Source of the DNA: Coriobacteriia bacterium | GTDB taxonomy: Bacteria; Actinomycetota; Coriobacteriia; Anaerosomatales; PALSA-660 | Direction of reading: 5' to 3' | Assembly (NCBI GenBank): GCA_025361505.1 | Contig: JANYKZ010000042.1 | Span: 1 to 37,404, forward strand | Length of the DNA: 37,404 nt | In this document: in pieces, positions 28,041-37,116 of the stretch | Numbering within the stretch: position 1 is the first letter of the stretch | Layout: every line of letters starts with the position of its first letter | The notes under the pieces: model-generated | Seen by the model: only the letters and a program-made list of their open reading frames with translations | Told to the model about the DNA's origin: nothing | Database searches by the model: none | Program-made: the position numbers and the translations under genes

Positions 28041-28691
28041 GTGCAGACGACAGCGACCATGTCGGCCCCGATCGAGACGCCCGTCGCGGTGCCCTCGGCC
28101 CGCTTCTTCGATACCTACGGTGTCTCGTACGCGCTCGGGCTGCTCTTCCTGCTGCCCGCGATCGTGCTCATCGGGTCGCAGCCGCTCTACTCGTTCAACG
28201 CCTTCTACACGACGATGCTGACGATCCCGCCGATCGCCGCCAGCGTGCTGCTCCTCGTCACCGAACCCAAGGGCGCCGGCCGCAACCGGCTTCTGTCCCG
28301 CAGCCTGATCCTGATCGTACTGGCGACCGTAGGCAGCATCCTGGCCCTCATCGTCGGGACCCCCGTCGTGATCTTCCTGTTCCTCAACAAGGTCGGCCAT
28401 TCGCAGGCGCTGACGGGGCTCGTCTCCGCGTCCGGCCTCGCGTTCGTGAGCGCGCCGATGGTGTGGTCGCTCATCAGCCACGTCCGGTCGGGCTCGTGGG
28501 CGCGTGTGCTCGTGCTGGCGCTCGGGATCGCGACGATGGCGGTCGTCATCCTGCTCACGCTGTCCCAGAGCGGGTTCCTCGTGCAGTCGATGAGACAGGA
28601 CCAGGGCGAGATCATGATGGGGCTGCTCGAGTGGTGCCTGCCGGCGTTCGCCGTGACCACCGCGTTCCTGCGGCGCGACGGCGTCGTGTAG
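28041..28691 (+). CDS. six-helix membrane protein, unknown function
   Basis: Family not recognised. From the GTG at 28041 the protein is 216 aa, with hydrophobic segments at about 28-46, 54-75, 86-116, 122-146, 153-176 and 190-210, so probably six membrane helices with short loops. The start is decided by AGGAGA at 28028-28033, seven bases before this GTG; the longer frame from ATG 28023 has no clear ribosome-binding site. It is divergent from the MFS gene across 172 bases. The 163 bases that follow, up to the YerC-like gene, are GC-rich and show no clear gene or terminator. Confidence 0.65.
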   Translation: MQTTATMSAPIETPVAVPSARFFDTYGVSYALGLLFLLPAIVLIGSQPLYSFNAFYTTMLTIPPIAASVLLLVTEPKGAGRNRLLSRSLILIVLATVGSILALIVGTPVVIFLFLNKVGHSQALTGLVSASGLAFVSAPMVWSLISHVRSGSWARVLVLALGIATMAVVILLTLSQSGFLVQSMRQDQGEIMMGLLEWCLPAFAVTTAFLRRDGVV

Positions 28692-28854
28692 ACCCGCCCC
28701 GGAGCCCCGCTCGTCCGCTCGTCGCGAGGCGTTTCCCGCCCGTCGCGTCGCGCCGCGGCGAGGGTCGGCGTCGGGTCTCCGTGTCGTCGTCGGGTGCTAC
28801 CATCGGGGGGTGTTCCCTGCCGATCTACGACCCCGGAGTGGTGGCCGAAAGCCC

Positions 28855-29148
28855 ATGCCAGCGGACCGTCTTCGCACCGCCGACGTCGAACGCCTCGCCG
28901 TCGCTTTCGCCTCGCTCGATGACCCGGATGCCGCCTTCGCCTTCCTGCAGGACGTCTGCACGGTGCGCGAGATCCAGGAGATGGCGCAGCGTCTCGAGGT
29001 CGCACGTCTCCTGTCCGCGGGTGAGCACTACGAGCGGATCCGCGAGTCCACCGGCGCCTCCTCCACCACGATCAGCCGGGTGAGCCGCGCCCTGAACTAC
29101 GGCGCCGACGGCTACCGGTCGGTCCTCGACCACCTCCGGGAGGCGTGA
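28855..29148 (+). CDS. yerC: YerC/YecD-family TrpR-like DNA-binding protein
   Basis: A 97-aa helix-turn-helix protein of the TrpR superfamily. Recognisable are FLQDVCTVREIQEMAQRLEV followed by the helix-turn-helix segment (GEHYERIRESTGASSTTISR) and the family-typical LNYGADGY close. The open frame begins at GTG 28810, but family members start close to the ATG at 28855, so that start is taken; its ribosome-binding site is weak. The stop overlaps the dnaE start (GTGA). YerC-like proteins have been proposed by comparative genomics as histidine-pathway repressors (HisR) in Firmicutes. The his operon and a palindromic operator candidate lie just past dnaE, so that role is plausible here. No tryptophan genes are seen in the window. 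Confidence 0.85.
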   Translation: MPADRLRTADVERLAVAFASLDDPDAAFAFLQDVCTVREIQEMAQRLEVARLLSAGEHYERIRESTGASSTTISRVSRALNYGADGYRSVLDHLREA

Positions 29149-32100
29149 GCCGCTCCGTGTCCTTCGTCCACCTGCACACCCATTCCGAATACTCCCTGCT
29201 CGACGGCGCCGCGAAGATCGACAAGCTCGTTTCGCGCGCCAAGGAGCTTGAGATGCCCGCGCTCGCGCTGACCGACCACGGCAACATGTACGGCGCCGTG
29301 GAGTTCTACCGCGCCGCCCACAAGGGCGGCATCAAGCCCATCCTTGGCTGTGAGGTCTACTTCACCCCAGGCTCGCGTCTCACCCGCGGAGTGAAGCCGG
29401 ACATCTACCACCTGCTGCTGCTCGCGAAGGACCTCGAGGGCTACCAGAACCTCATGGCGATCGTGTCCGACGCCTGGGTCGCCGGCTTCTACTACAAGCC
29501 GCTGGTCGACGAAGAGCTCCTGCGCCACTACAGCAAGGGCCTGATCGGCTCGAGCGCCTGCATGTCCGGGATCCTGAGCAAGTCCGTCGAGAACGGCGAG
29601 CTGGGCGAGGCCCGCCGCTGGGCCGAGACCTACTCGCAGATCTTCGGCGACGGCGACTTCTACGTGGAGTTGCAGCAGCAGGGGATCACGGCCGATAACG
29701 GCACCACCCAACATCAGCTCAACCGCGAGCTCGCCGCGATCGCGCGCGAGAAGGGCCTGCCCCTCGTCGGCACGAACGACATCCACTACGTGCATGCCGA
29801 GGACGCCAAGACGCAGGACATGCTGCTGTGCATCTCGACGGGCACCGTCCTCGACGACACGCAGCGGATGCGTTTCTCGTGCGACCGTTTCTACATGCGC
29901 ACCGAGCAGGAGATGTCAGAGGCCCTCGACGAGTACCCCGAGGCCATCTCCAACACGCTCGAGATCGCCGAGCGCTGCAACGTCGAGCTGGAGTTCGGGA
30001 AGCTGATCCTGCCGGTCTTCGACGTTCCCGAGCGCCTCGCGGGCATGGACGAGCAGGAGGCCCTCAACGCGTTCCTCGAGGAGAAGTGCCTCGACGGCCT
30101 GCGCGGCCGCTACGGGGATCCCATCCCGGAAGCCGCCCTCGAGCGCTTCTACCACGAGCTCGGCGTCATCAAGGACAAGGGCTTCGCGGGCTACTTCCTC
30201 GTCGTGCAGGACTTCATCCAGTGGGCGAAGGACGCGGGCATCGGCGTCGGGCCGGGCCGCGGGTCGGCCGCGGGCTCGATCATCTCCTATGCGCTGCGCA
30301 TCACCGCGCTCGATCCCCTCGAGCACGGCCTGATCTTCGAGCGCTTCCTGTCGCCGGACCGCTCGGACATGCCGGACATCGACATCGACTTCGACGACGA
30401 GCGTCGCGGCGAGGTCATCGAGTACGTCCGCGATAAGTACGGCGCGGACAAGGTCGCCCAGATCATCACCTTCTCGACGATGAAGGCACGCGCCGCCGTC
30501 CGCGACGCCGGGCGCATCCTCGGCTACCCCTTCGGCGTGCCCGACAAGGTCGCCAAGATGATCCAGGAGGGCCCCGAGGCGACGATCGAGTCGTCCCTGA
30601 AGATGAACCCCGACCTGCGGCGCGCCTACGACACCGACGCGGACACGAAGCGAATCGTCGATGCCGCTTCCGCGCTCGAGGGTTTCGTTCGCGGAGAGGG
30701 CATCCACGCGGCCGGCGTCGTGATCTGCCGCGACCCGCTGCACTTCCACACGCCGCTGAAGCGCGACACCAAGGGCGAGCAGATCGTCACCCAGTACGAG
30801 GGGACGCTCGTCGCGGACCTCGGCCTGCTCAAGATGGACTTCCTCGGCCTTCGCACGCTCACGGTGCTGGCGAAGGCGCTCGCCGCCATCAAGGAGAACC
30901 ACGGCGTCGACATCGACCTCGAGGCCATCCCGCGGGACGACGCGAAGGCCTTCAAGCTCTACCAGAGGGCCGACGTCGACGGCATCTTCCAGGTCGAGTC
31001 GCCGGGCATGCGCGGCGTGCTCAAGACGCTCAAGCCGACGGTCTTCGCCGACATCGTGGCCGTCGTCGCCCTCTACCGACCGGGCCCCATGGATTCCATC
31101 CCGGACTTCGTCGCCCGGAAGCACGGACGCACCAAGGTCACCTACTACGACGACCGTCTAAGGCCGATCATCGAAGAGACCTACGGCGCAATCGTGTACC
31201 AGGAACAGGTCATGCGCATCGCCATGACGATGTCGGGATTCACGGCTGCCAAGGCCGAGAAGCTCCGCAAGGCGATGGGCAAGAAGATCGCCGACATCAT
31301 GGCGTCGCTGAAGAAGGAGTTCATCGACGGCGCCGTGGCCAACGGCTACGACCCGCGCATGGTCGACGGCCTGTGGGACGACATCGAGCGCTTCGCGCAG
31401 TACGCGTTCAACAAGTCGCACGCAGCCGCCTACGCGCTCATCTCGTACCAGACCGCCTACCTGAAGGCGCACTACCCGCGGGAGTTCATGGCGGCGCTGC
31501 TGTCGAGCTTCTCGGGCAAGACCGAGAACATCGTGAAGTACGTCGCCGCCGCGAAGCGCGGGGGCATCGCGGTCCTGCCTCCCGACGTGAACTCGTCGGG
31601 AGCGGACTTCACCGCCGTGCCGGAGGGCATCCGCTTCGGGCTCGCGGGCATCCGCAACGTCGGCGCCGGTGTGGTCGCCGCCATCGTGGAGGAGCGCCGT
31701 TCCGGCGGGAAATTCACCTCGCTGCAGGACTTCTGCCTGCGCGTCGACCCGAAGGCGCTCAACAAGCGGACGCTCGAGGCGCTCATCAAGGCCGGCGCGT
31801 TCGACTCCACCGGCTACACCCGCAAGCACCTCATGCGCATGATGGACGACGCCATCGACCTGGCGACGCGGCGCGCGAAGGACAAGGAGCGGGGCCAGAT
31901 CAACCTGTTCGATCTCGAGGGCGGCGCCGAGCACGGGTTCGAGCACACGGTGCCCGAGCCGGACGGCGACGAGTGGGAGAAGGCGATGAAGCTCACCTTC
32001 GAGAAGGAGATGTTGGGCATCTACGTCTCCGACCACCCGCTGCGCGAGATGGCGCACGTCATCGAGGGCGCCCGCACGATCTCTCTCGGCGACGACGAGG

Positions 32101-32624
32101 GGATGGCGGACGGTCGCTCGGGCTGGTTCGCCGGCATCCTGACGAGCGTGGCCCGCGTGCTGACCCGCAACGGCAAGCAGATGATCGACTTCACCATCGA
32201 GGACCTCGACGGGTTCCGCGAAGGCCGGCTGTTCGGAAACGTCTACACGCGCCTCGAGCCGCTGTTCGTCGAGGACGCCGTTCTGCGGATCCGCGCCAAG
32301 ATCGAAGTCACCGACCGCGGCACGAAGCTGCAGGTCATGGACGTGATGCCGCTGGCGGACGACGGTACCTTCTCCCGGCCGCCGGGGACGCTGCTGGTCT
32401 GCGACGCGAGCGGGCGGTTCAACGACGCCGCGGTGCTGAGTTGGTTCAAGGAGCTCGTCGCCCGGTATCCGGGGCCCGACGCGGTGCAGGTCGAGGTGAC
32501 CGCCGGCGGGGGGACGAAGACGTACCGGTTGCCACCCGAGACCTACCACGTCGACAAGACGGCCCATCGTCTCCACTCGGAGCTCCGGGAGGTGTTCGGG
32601 ACCGACGCGGTGCACGAGCGCTAG
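29145..32624 (+). CDS. dnaE: DNA polymerase III alpha subunit
   Basis: Replicative DNA polymerase catalytic subunit, 1159 aa, typical for DnaE1. In order: PHP domain (HLHTHSEYSLLDGA at the N-terminus), polymerase core with GPGRGSAAGS (about 369) and the catalytic aspartates Asp411/Asp413 in PDIDIDFDDERR, FNKSHAAAYA in the fingers region, a helix-hairpin-helix region near 830, and a C-terminal OB fold (about 990-1070; WFAGILTSVARVLTRNGKQM). The GTG at 29145 overlaps the yerC stop, but GGGAGG at 29138-29143 is only one base away. A second in-frame GTG at 29157, 13 bases downstream of it, matches the usual SFVHLH start equally well, so the start is uncertain by four codons. Confidence 0.96.
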   Translation: MSRSVSFVHLHTHSEYSLLDGAAKIDKLVSRAKELEMPALALTDHGNMYGAVEFYRAAHKGGIKPILGCEVYFTPGSRLTRGVKPDIYHLLLLAKDLEGYQNLMAIVSDAWVAGFYYKPLVDEELLRHYSKGLIGSSACMSGILSKSVENGELGEARRWAETYSQIFGDGDFYVELQQQGITADNGTTQHQLNRELAAIAREKGLPLVGTNDIHYVHAEDAKTQDMLLCISTGTVLDDTQRMRFSCDRFYMRTEQEMSEALDEYPEAISNTLEIAERCNVELEFGKLILPVFDVPERLAGMDEQEALNAFLEEKCLDGLRGRYGDPIPEAALERFYHELGVIKDKGFAGYFLVVQDFIQWAKDAGIGVGPGRGSAAGSIISYALRITALDPLEHGLIFERFLSPDRSDMPDIDIDFDDERRGEVIEYVRDKYGADKVAQIITFSTMKARAAVRDAGRILGYPFGVPDKVAKMIQEGPEATIESSLKMNPDLRRAYDTDADTKRIVDAASALEGFVRGEGIHAAGVVICRDPLHFHTPLKRDTKGEQIVTQYEGTLVADLGLLKMDFLGLRTLTVLAKALAAIKENHGVDIDLEAIPRDDAKAFKLYQRADVDGIFQVESPGMRGVLKTLKPTVFADIVAVVALYRPGPMDSIPDFVARKHGRTKVTYYDDRLRPIIEETYGAIVYQEQVMRIAMTMSGFTAAKAEKLRKAMGKKIADIMASLKKEFIDGAVANGYDPRMVDGLWDDIERFAQYAFNKSHAAAYALISYQTAYLKAHYPREFMAALLSSFSGKTENIVKYVAAAKRGGIAVLPPDVNSSGADFTAVPEGIRFGLAGIRNVGAGVVAAIVEERRSGGKFTSLQDFCLRVDPKALNKRTLEALIKAGAFDSTGYTRKHLMRMMDDAIDLATRRAKDKERGQINLFDLEGGAEHGFEHTVPEPDGDEWEKAMKLTFEKEMLGIYVSDHPLREMAHVIEGARTISLGDDEGMADGRSGWFAGILTSVARVLTRNGKQMIDFTIEDLDGFREGRLFGNVYTRLEPLFVEDAVLRIRAKIEVTDRGTKLQVMDVMPLADDGTFSRPPGTLLVCDASGRFNDAAVLSWFKELVARYPGPDAVQVEVTAGGGTKTYRLPPETYHVDKTAHRLHSELREVFGTDAVHER

Positions 32625-32628
32625 GGGA

Positions 32629-32657
32629 TTGCCGCGGGGGGCGGAGAGTGGTACTTT
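32629..32657 (+). promoter_or_regulatory. candidate promoter of the his operon
   Basis: TTGCCG at 32629-32634 (four of six to TTGACA) and TACTTT at 32652-32657 (fits TANNNT) are separated by 17 bases, in the 100-base gap between dnaE and hisZ. Transcription would start near 32664, inside the palindrome listed next. Confidence 0.5.
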
Positions 32658-32685
32658 ATCGCGGTAGCACACTACTGTGATAAAG
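32654..32685. promoter_or_regulatory. palindromic operator candidate before hisZ
   Basis: Arms CTTTATCGCGGTAG (32654-32667) and CTACTGTGATAAAG (32672-32685) around a four-base centre CACA. They form a 14-bp inverted repeat with two mismatches, both able to pair as G-U in RNA. It overlaps the candidate -10 and start site, the classic place for a repressor site. Because transcription would start inside it, a DNA-binding role is likelier than an RNA hairpin. Confidence 0.6.
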
Positions 32686-32724
32686 CGACACGCCGGACAG
32701 GCGCAGGAAAGGGACCTCACCACC

Positions 32725-33963
32725 ATGAGACCCGTGACACCGCGAGGCTTTCGAGACGTTCTGTTCGAGGAGGCCGCCGAGAGGCGCGCCGTGACCGCCG
32801 CGGCCTCCGCGGTCTTCGCCGCGTACGGGTTCCGTTTCGTCGAGACCCCGGCCGTCGAGGAGTTCCGCACGCTGGAGGCCGGGGCGGGTGCCGCGCTCGA
32901 GAACTCGGCGTTCCGCATGGTCGACCTGGACGGTTCGCTGCTCGCGCTGCGCCCCGAGATGACCGTACCGATCGCCCGCCTGGCCGCCTCGCGCCTGGCC
33001 GACGAGCCAACCCCGCACCGTCTGTGCTACGCGGCCGACGTCTACCGCGAGCAGGCGTCGCTGCGCGGCGAGGCCCGCCAGTTCACACAGCTCGGCGTCG
33101 AACTGCTCGGGGCGAACGGCCCCTCGTCCGACGCCGAGGTCGTCGGCGTGCTGGTCGACGCGCTCGCCGCGGTCGGGTTGCGCGAGTTCACGGTCGGCGT
33201 CGGCACCGTGGCGGTGCTGCGCGCCCTCATCGAGGCCGCGGGCGCGGGTCCCGAGTGGGCCGCTGAGCTGCTCGCCTCCGCGCACGCCCGCAACCTGGTC
33301 GCCTTCGACGCTCTCGCATCCGCCGAGGGTGTCGAGCCCGCGGTCGGGGAGGCGCTGCGCCGCGTCGTGCGCATCGGCGGCGGCCGCGAGGCGATCGGCG
33401 AGTGCCGGCTGGTCGCGGACGCGGTCGGGTGCGCCGGCTCGCTCGACGCGCTCGAGTCCGCGTGGGAGCTGCTCGAGGCGGCGGGAGTCGCGGACCGCGT
33501 ACGCGTCGACTTCGGCATCCTGCGTTCCTTCGACTACTACACCGGCCTGATCGTCGAGGCCTACGCGCCCGGGCTCGGGCTGCCGCTGGGCGGCGGTGGC
33601 CGCTACGACGAGGTGCTGGCGCGCTTCGGCGCCCCGATGCCCGCCGCGGGCTTCGCACTCTCGCTCGAGCGTGTGATGATCGCCCTCGCGGCGCAGGACG
33701 TGGCCATCCCGGTGCGCGGGCTCGATGCCGTCGTCGGTGGCGAGCCGCGCGAAGTGGCGCTCACCGCCAAACGGCTGCGCGCGGCGGGCTGGACCGTGCG
33801 CATGAGCGCGACGCGCGACGCCGCCGCGCTCGACGTCGAGGCGGCCTCAGCCGGCGCTTCGTGGCGCGTGCTCGCGGGTGAGGGCCGGGCCGTGAGCGCC
33901 GACGGCCGTGTCCTCGCGCTCGACCCCGTGCCCGCTCCATCGTCCGAAGGGGGCACGCGATGA
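32725..33963 (+). CDS. hisZ: ATP phosphoribosyltransferase regulatory subunit
   Basis: A histidyl-tRNA-synthetase paralogue that activates the short HisG and carries histidine feedback control. The 412-aa protein has TPRGFRDVLFEEAAERR, class II synthetase-like LRPEMTVPIARLAASRL, QASLRGEARQFTQLGVELLG and LGGGGRYDEVLARFG. Position beside a short hisG, and RPEMT where HisS has RPEGT, favour HisZ over HisS. AGGAAAGGGA ends about ten bases before ATG 32725; the upstream ATG at 32677 falls within the promoter/operator region and is rejected. The stop overlaps the hisG start (ATGA). Confidence 0.9.
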   Translation: MRPVTPRGFRDVLFEEAAERRAVTAAASAVFAAYGFRFVETPAVEEFRTLEAGAGAALENSAFRMVDLDGSLLALRPEMTVPIARLAASRLADEPTPHRLCYAADVYREQASLRGEARQFTQLGVELLGANGPSSDAEVVGVLVDALAAVGLREFTVGVGTVAVLRALIEAAGAGPEWAAELLASAHARNLVAFDALASAEGVEPAVGEALRRVVRIGGGREAIGECRLVADAVGCAGSLDALESAWELLEAAGVADRVRVDFGILRSFDYYTGLIVEAYAPGLGLPLGGGGRYDEVLARFGAPMPAAGFALSLERVMIALAAQDVAIPVRGLDAVVGGEPREVALTAKRLRAAGWTVRMSATRDAAALDVEAASAGASWRVLAGEGRAVSADGRVLALDPVPAPSSEGGTR

Positions 33964-34619
33964 CCGCCGGGCGCCTTCGCATGGCGATCCCCAAGGGCGC
34001 GCTGTTCGAGGGCTCGCTGCGCGTGCTGCGCGCCGCGGGCGTGGAGGTCGGCGCGCTGGCCGACCCCGGCCGGCTCCTGATCGTCGACACCGAGGAGATC
34101 CGCTTCATCATCGGGAAGCCCACCGACATCCCGGCCTACGTGGCCTACGGCGCCGCGGACGTCGCGATCGCCGGCGCCGACGTTCTGGCCGAGGCCGCTC
34201 TCGACGTCGCCGAGCTCGCCGACCTGCGCTTCGGGGCGTGCCGCTTCGTCGTCGCCGAGCGCGAGGGTTCCGCCACCCAGATCGCCGACTCCTACCGGCG
34301 CCTCGGCGTCGTCCGCGTGGCTACGAAGTACCCGCGGATCACGGAGGCGTACTTCGCCGACCGTGGCGTGCAGGTCGAGATCGTGAAGCTCCACGGCAAC
34401 ATCGAGCTGGCGCCGCTGATCGGTCTGGCCGATCAGGTGGTCGATATCACGGCGACCGGCACCACATTGCGCGACAATCACCTGAGGATCGTCGACGAGG
34501 TGATGTCGTCGAGCGCGCGCTTCGTCGCCAATCCGGTGGCGGTGCGGATCGACTCAGAAAGGGTTATGGACTTGGCCGGGCGCCTCGCGCGCGCGGCGGG
34601 AGAGGTGGAGCAGCCATGA
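33960..34619 (+). CDS. hisG: ATP phosphoribosyltransferase, short form
   Basis: Joins ATP and PRPP to phosphoribosyl-ATP, the first step of histidine synthesis. The 219-aa length shows it lacks the C-terminal regulatory domain of long HisG, which is why HisZ is needed. Motifs: RMAIPKGALFEGS at the N-terminus, GAADVAIAGADVL, and the PRPP-binding segment DITATGTTLRDNHL. GAAGGGGG lies six bases before the ATG. ATGA overlaps occur at both ends, coupling it with hisZ and hisD. Confidence 0.94.
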   Translation: MTAGRLRMAIPKGALFEGSLRVLRAAGVEVGALADPGRLLIVDTEEIRFIIGKPTDIPAYVAYGAADVAIAGADVLAEAALDVAELADLRFGACRFVVAEREGSATQIADSYRRLGVVRVATKYPRITEAYFADRGVQVEIVKLHGNIELAPLIGLADQVVDITATGTTLRDNHLRIVDEVMSSSARFVANPVAVRIDSERVMDLAGRLARAAGEVEQP

Positions 34620-35941
34620 TCATGCGCCGCACCGAGGTCAAGCGTGGCGAGACGCTGCACGACGACGCGTTCGCGCGCAGCGGAGGCGTGGACGCCGAGG
34701 TGCTCACCGTGGCCGCGCGCATCGTCGACGACGTGCGCCGTCGCGGCGATGAGGCGCTCCGCGACTACACGATGCAGTTCGACCACGCGGACGTTCCCGC
34801 GCTGCGCGTCACCACCGCCGAGATCGAGGCGGCCGTCGCCGGCGTGTCCGAGGAGTTCCGCGACGCGATCGCCGTCGCCGCCGGCTCGATCGAGGAGTAC
34901 CACGAGCGCCAGGTGCCCCAGTCGTGGTTCTCGGTGCGCGAGGGCGGCGTGCTCGTCGGTCAGAAGATCACGCCGATCCGCCGCGTGGGGATCTACGTGC
35001 CCGGCGGCCGCGCGTGCTACCCCTCGAGCGTGCTCATGAACGCCATCCCGGCCGTCGTGGCAGGCGTCGAGGAGATCGCGATGGTCGTCCCGCCCGACGC
35101 GGACGGCACGGTGAACGCCTACACCCTCGCCGCCGCCGCCGAAGCCGGCATCTCCGAGATCTACAAGGTCGGCGGCGCACAGGCGATCGCGGCGCTCGCT
35201 TACGGCACCGCCTCGATCCCGCGCGTCGACAAGATCACGGGACCCGGTAACGCCTACGTCACCGCCGCGAAGAAGCTCGTGGTCGGCGAGGTCGGCATCG
35301 ACATGCTCGCCGGCCCCTCCGAGGTGCTCATCCTGGCCGACGAGACCGCCGAGCCGGCCTTCATCGCGGTCGACCTGATGGCGCAGGCCGAGCACGACCC
35401 GAAGGCGTCCGTCTTCCTCGTGACCACGGACCCGACGCTTCCGGACGAGGTCGAGGAGGCGCTCGAGGTGCTGCTGGAGGACGCCCCGCGCGCCGACGTC
35501 ATCCGCCGCAGCCTCACCGACAACGGCCGCATCTTCATCGTCCCCGACGTCCGCGTGGCGCTCGACGTCGCCAACGCCATCGCCCCCGAGCACCTCGAGG
35601 TGCTCATGGCCGACCCGATGGAGCTGCTCGGCTCGATCCGCAACGCTGGCGCGATCTTCCTAGGGCCGTGGACGCCCGAGTCGGTCGGCGACTACGTCGC
35701 CGGGCCGAACCACGTCCTGCCCACCGGCGGCACCGCGCGCTTCTCGAGCCCTCTGTCCGTCGACGACTTCATGAAGAAGTCCTCGGTCATCTCGTACTCG
35801 CGCGAGGCGCTGGAGTCCGACGCCGCGACCATCATCACGATCGCATCGGCCGAGGGCCTCTCCGCCCACGCGGACGCCGTCGCGCTGCGGCTCGAGATCT
35901 CGGCCGATGACGACCTCGATGACGACGACGAGGCCTGCTGA
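34616..35941 (+). CDS. hisD: histidinol dehydrogenase
   Basis: Zinc enzyme oxidising histidinol to histidine in two NAD+-dependent steps. The 441-aa protein has [34 protein letters not shown], the active-site region [20 protein letters not shown], and [20 protein letters not shown] near the end. It closes with an acidic tail ([11 protein letters not shown]). AGGTGGAG ends five bases before ATG 34616. A 677-codon frame starting inside hisZ is only an in-frame read-through of antecedent sequence and is not the gene start. Confidence 0.95.
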   Translation: MIMRRTEVKRGETLHDDAFARSGGVDAEVLTVAARIVDDVRRRGDEALRDYTMQFDHADVPALRVTTAEIEAAVAGVSEEFRDAIAVAAGSIEEYHERQVPQSWFSVREGGVLVGQKITPIRRVGIYVPGGRACYPSSVLMNAIPAVVAGVEEIAMVVPPDADGTVNAYTLAAAAEAGISEIYKVGGAQAIAALAYGTASIPRVDKITGPGNAYVTAAKKLVVGEVGIDMLAGPSEVLILADETAEPAFIAVDLMAQAEHDPKASVFLVTTDPTLPDEVEEALEVLLEDAPRADVIRRSLTDNGRIFIVPDVRVALDVANAIAPEHLEVLMADPMELLGSIRNAGAIFLGPWTPESVGDYVAGPNHVLPTGGTARFSSPLSVDDFMKKSSVISYSREALESDAATIITIASAEGLSAHADAVALRLEISADDDLDDDDEAC

Positions 35942-37116
35942 TGGCCGGCCTGCGTCCGCCGCGCGCCGAGCTCGCCGACCTCGTCCCCTACGAGGCCAGG
36001 GAGCCGACCGTCGACGTCAACCTGTCGGCGAACGAGAACCCCGTCAACCTGCCGCACGAGCTGATCGCCACGATCGCCGCGCGGCTGCCCGAGTTCGCGT
36101 TCAACCGGTACCCGGACCCTATGGCCGGGGCGCTGCGGGAGAAGATCGCCGAGGCCAACGGACTGGACGCGGGCAACGTCCTCGTCGGCAACGGAGGAGA
36201 CGAGCTCATCTTCGACCTGATGCTCGCGTGGGGCGGGCCGGGCCGCAAGCTGCTCAACCTGCCGCCGACCTTCGCGATGTACGGGCTGGACGCGCGCATG
36301 ACCGGCACGGAGATCGTCGAGGTCCCGCGCAGGGCGAAGGACTTCTCGGTCGACGAGAAGGCGGTCTTCGCGCGGCTGAAGGAGGGCGACATCGACATCG
36401 TGATGGTCGCCCACCCGAACAACCCGACCGGCAACATCCAGCCGGAGACGTTCCTGATCGAACTGCTCGAGTCCACCGACGCCCTCGTGCTCGTCGACGA
36501 GGCGTACTTCGAGTTCTCGCGGCACACTATGCGCCCGCACATGGCCCGCCACCACAACCTTGTCATCCTCCGCACCTTCTCCAAGGCGTTCTCGCTTGCC
36601 GGCCTGCGCGTCGGCTACCTGCTCGCGCACGAGGAGGTCGTCACCGAGCTGGCGAAGGTGCGTCAGCCCTACTCGGTCGACCGCTTCAGCCAGTGGGTCG
36701 CGGGGATGGTCTTCCGCGAGCGCGTCGTGTTCGAGGGTCAGATCCAGGAGCTGCTCCGCCAGCGCGACGTCGTCGAGCACGGACTGGGCCAGCTCCCCGG
36801 CGTGCACGCCTTCGGCAGCGAGGCGAACTTCGTGCTCTTCCGCGTCGACCGCGCATCCGCCGTCTGGCGCGACCTGCTGCACTCCTACGGCGTTCTCGTG
36901 CGCGACCTCTCGCGCGAGCCGGGACTCGAGGACTGCCTGCGCGTGAGCATCGGGTCGCCGGCGGACAACAAGCGCTTCCTCGAGGCGATGGCGGAGCTCA
37001 TGGCCGCGCGTCGCGAGAGCGACATGTTCGGCACGACGGGGGTCGCCGAGCACCCCGCGGAGAACGGCGCCGGCCACACCAGCGGCGCCGCGGAGAAGAA
37101 GGGCCACCGCAGATGA
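35941..37116 (+). CDS. hisC: histidinol-phosphate aminotransferase
   Basis: PLP-dependent class I/II aminotransferase converting imidazole-acetol phosphate to histidinol phosphate. The 391-aa protein has [44 protein letters not shown] and the PLP lysine Lys215 in [17 protein letters not shown]. The ATG shares one base with the hisD stop. The C-terminus runs about 30 residues beyond the conserved fold as a polar, Gly/Ala/Glu-rich tail ending KKGHRR, longer than most HisC. Confidence 0.94.
   Translation: MAGLRPPRAELADLVPYEAREPTVDVNLSANENPVNLPHELIATIAARLPEFAFNRYPDPMAGALREKIAEANGLDAGNVLVGNGGDELIFDLMLAWGGPGRKLLNLPPTFAMYGLDARMTGTEIVEVPRRAKDFSVDEKAVFARLKEGDIDIVMVAHPNNPTGNIQPETFLIELLESTDALVLVDEAYFEFSRHTMRPHMARHHNLVILRTFSKAFSLAGLRVGYLLAHEEVVTELAKVRQPYSVDRFSQWVAGMVFRERVVFEGQIQELLRQRDVVEHGLGQLPGVHAFGSEANFVLFRVDRASAVWRDLLHSYGVLVRDLSREPGLEDCLRVSIGSPADNKRFLEAMAELMAARRESDMFGTTGVAEHPAENGAGHTSGAAEKKGHRR

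Noticed and set aside
32725-33963. Histidyl-tRNA synthetase (hisS) for the hisZ gene
   Set aside because: RPEMT replaces RPEGT, the length is short of HisS with its anticodon domain, and it is coupled by overlap to a short hisG.
33908-35941. 677-codon frame suggesting a fusion before hisD
   Set aside because: The first part overlaps hisZ and hisG out of frame and is Arg-rich. HisD homology and a good ribosome-binding site begin at 34616.
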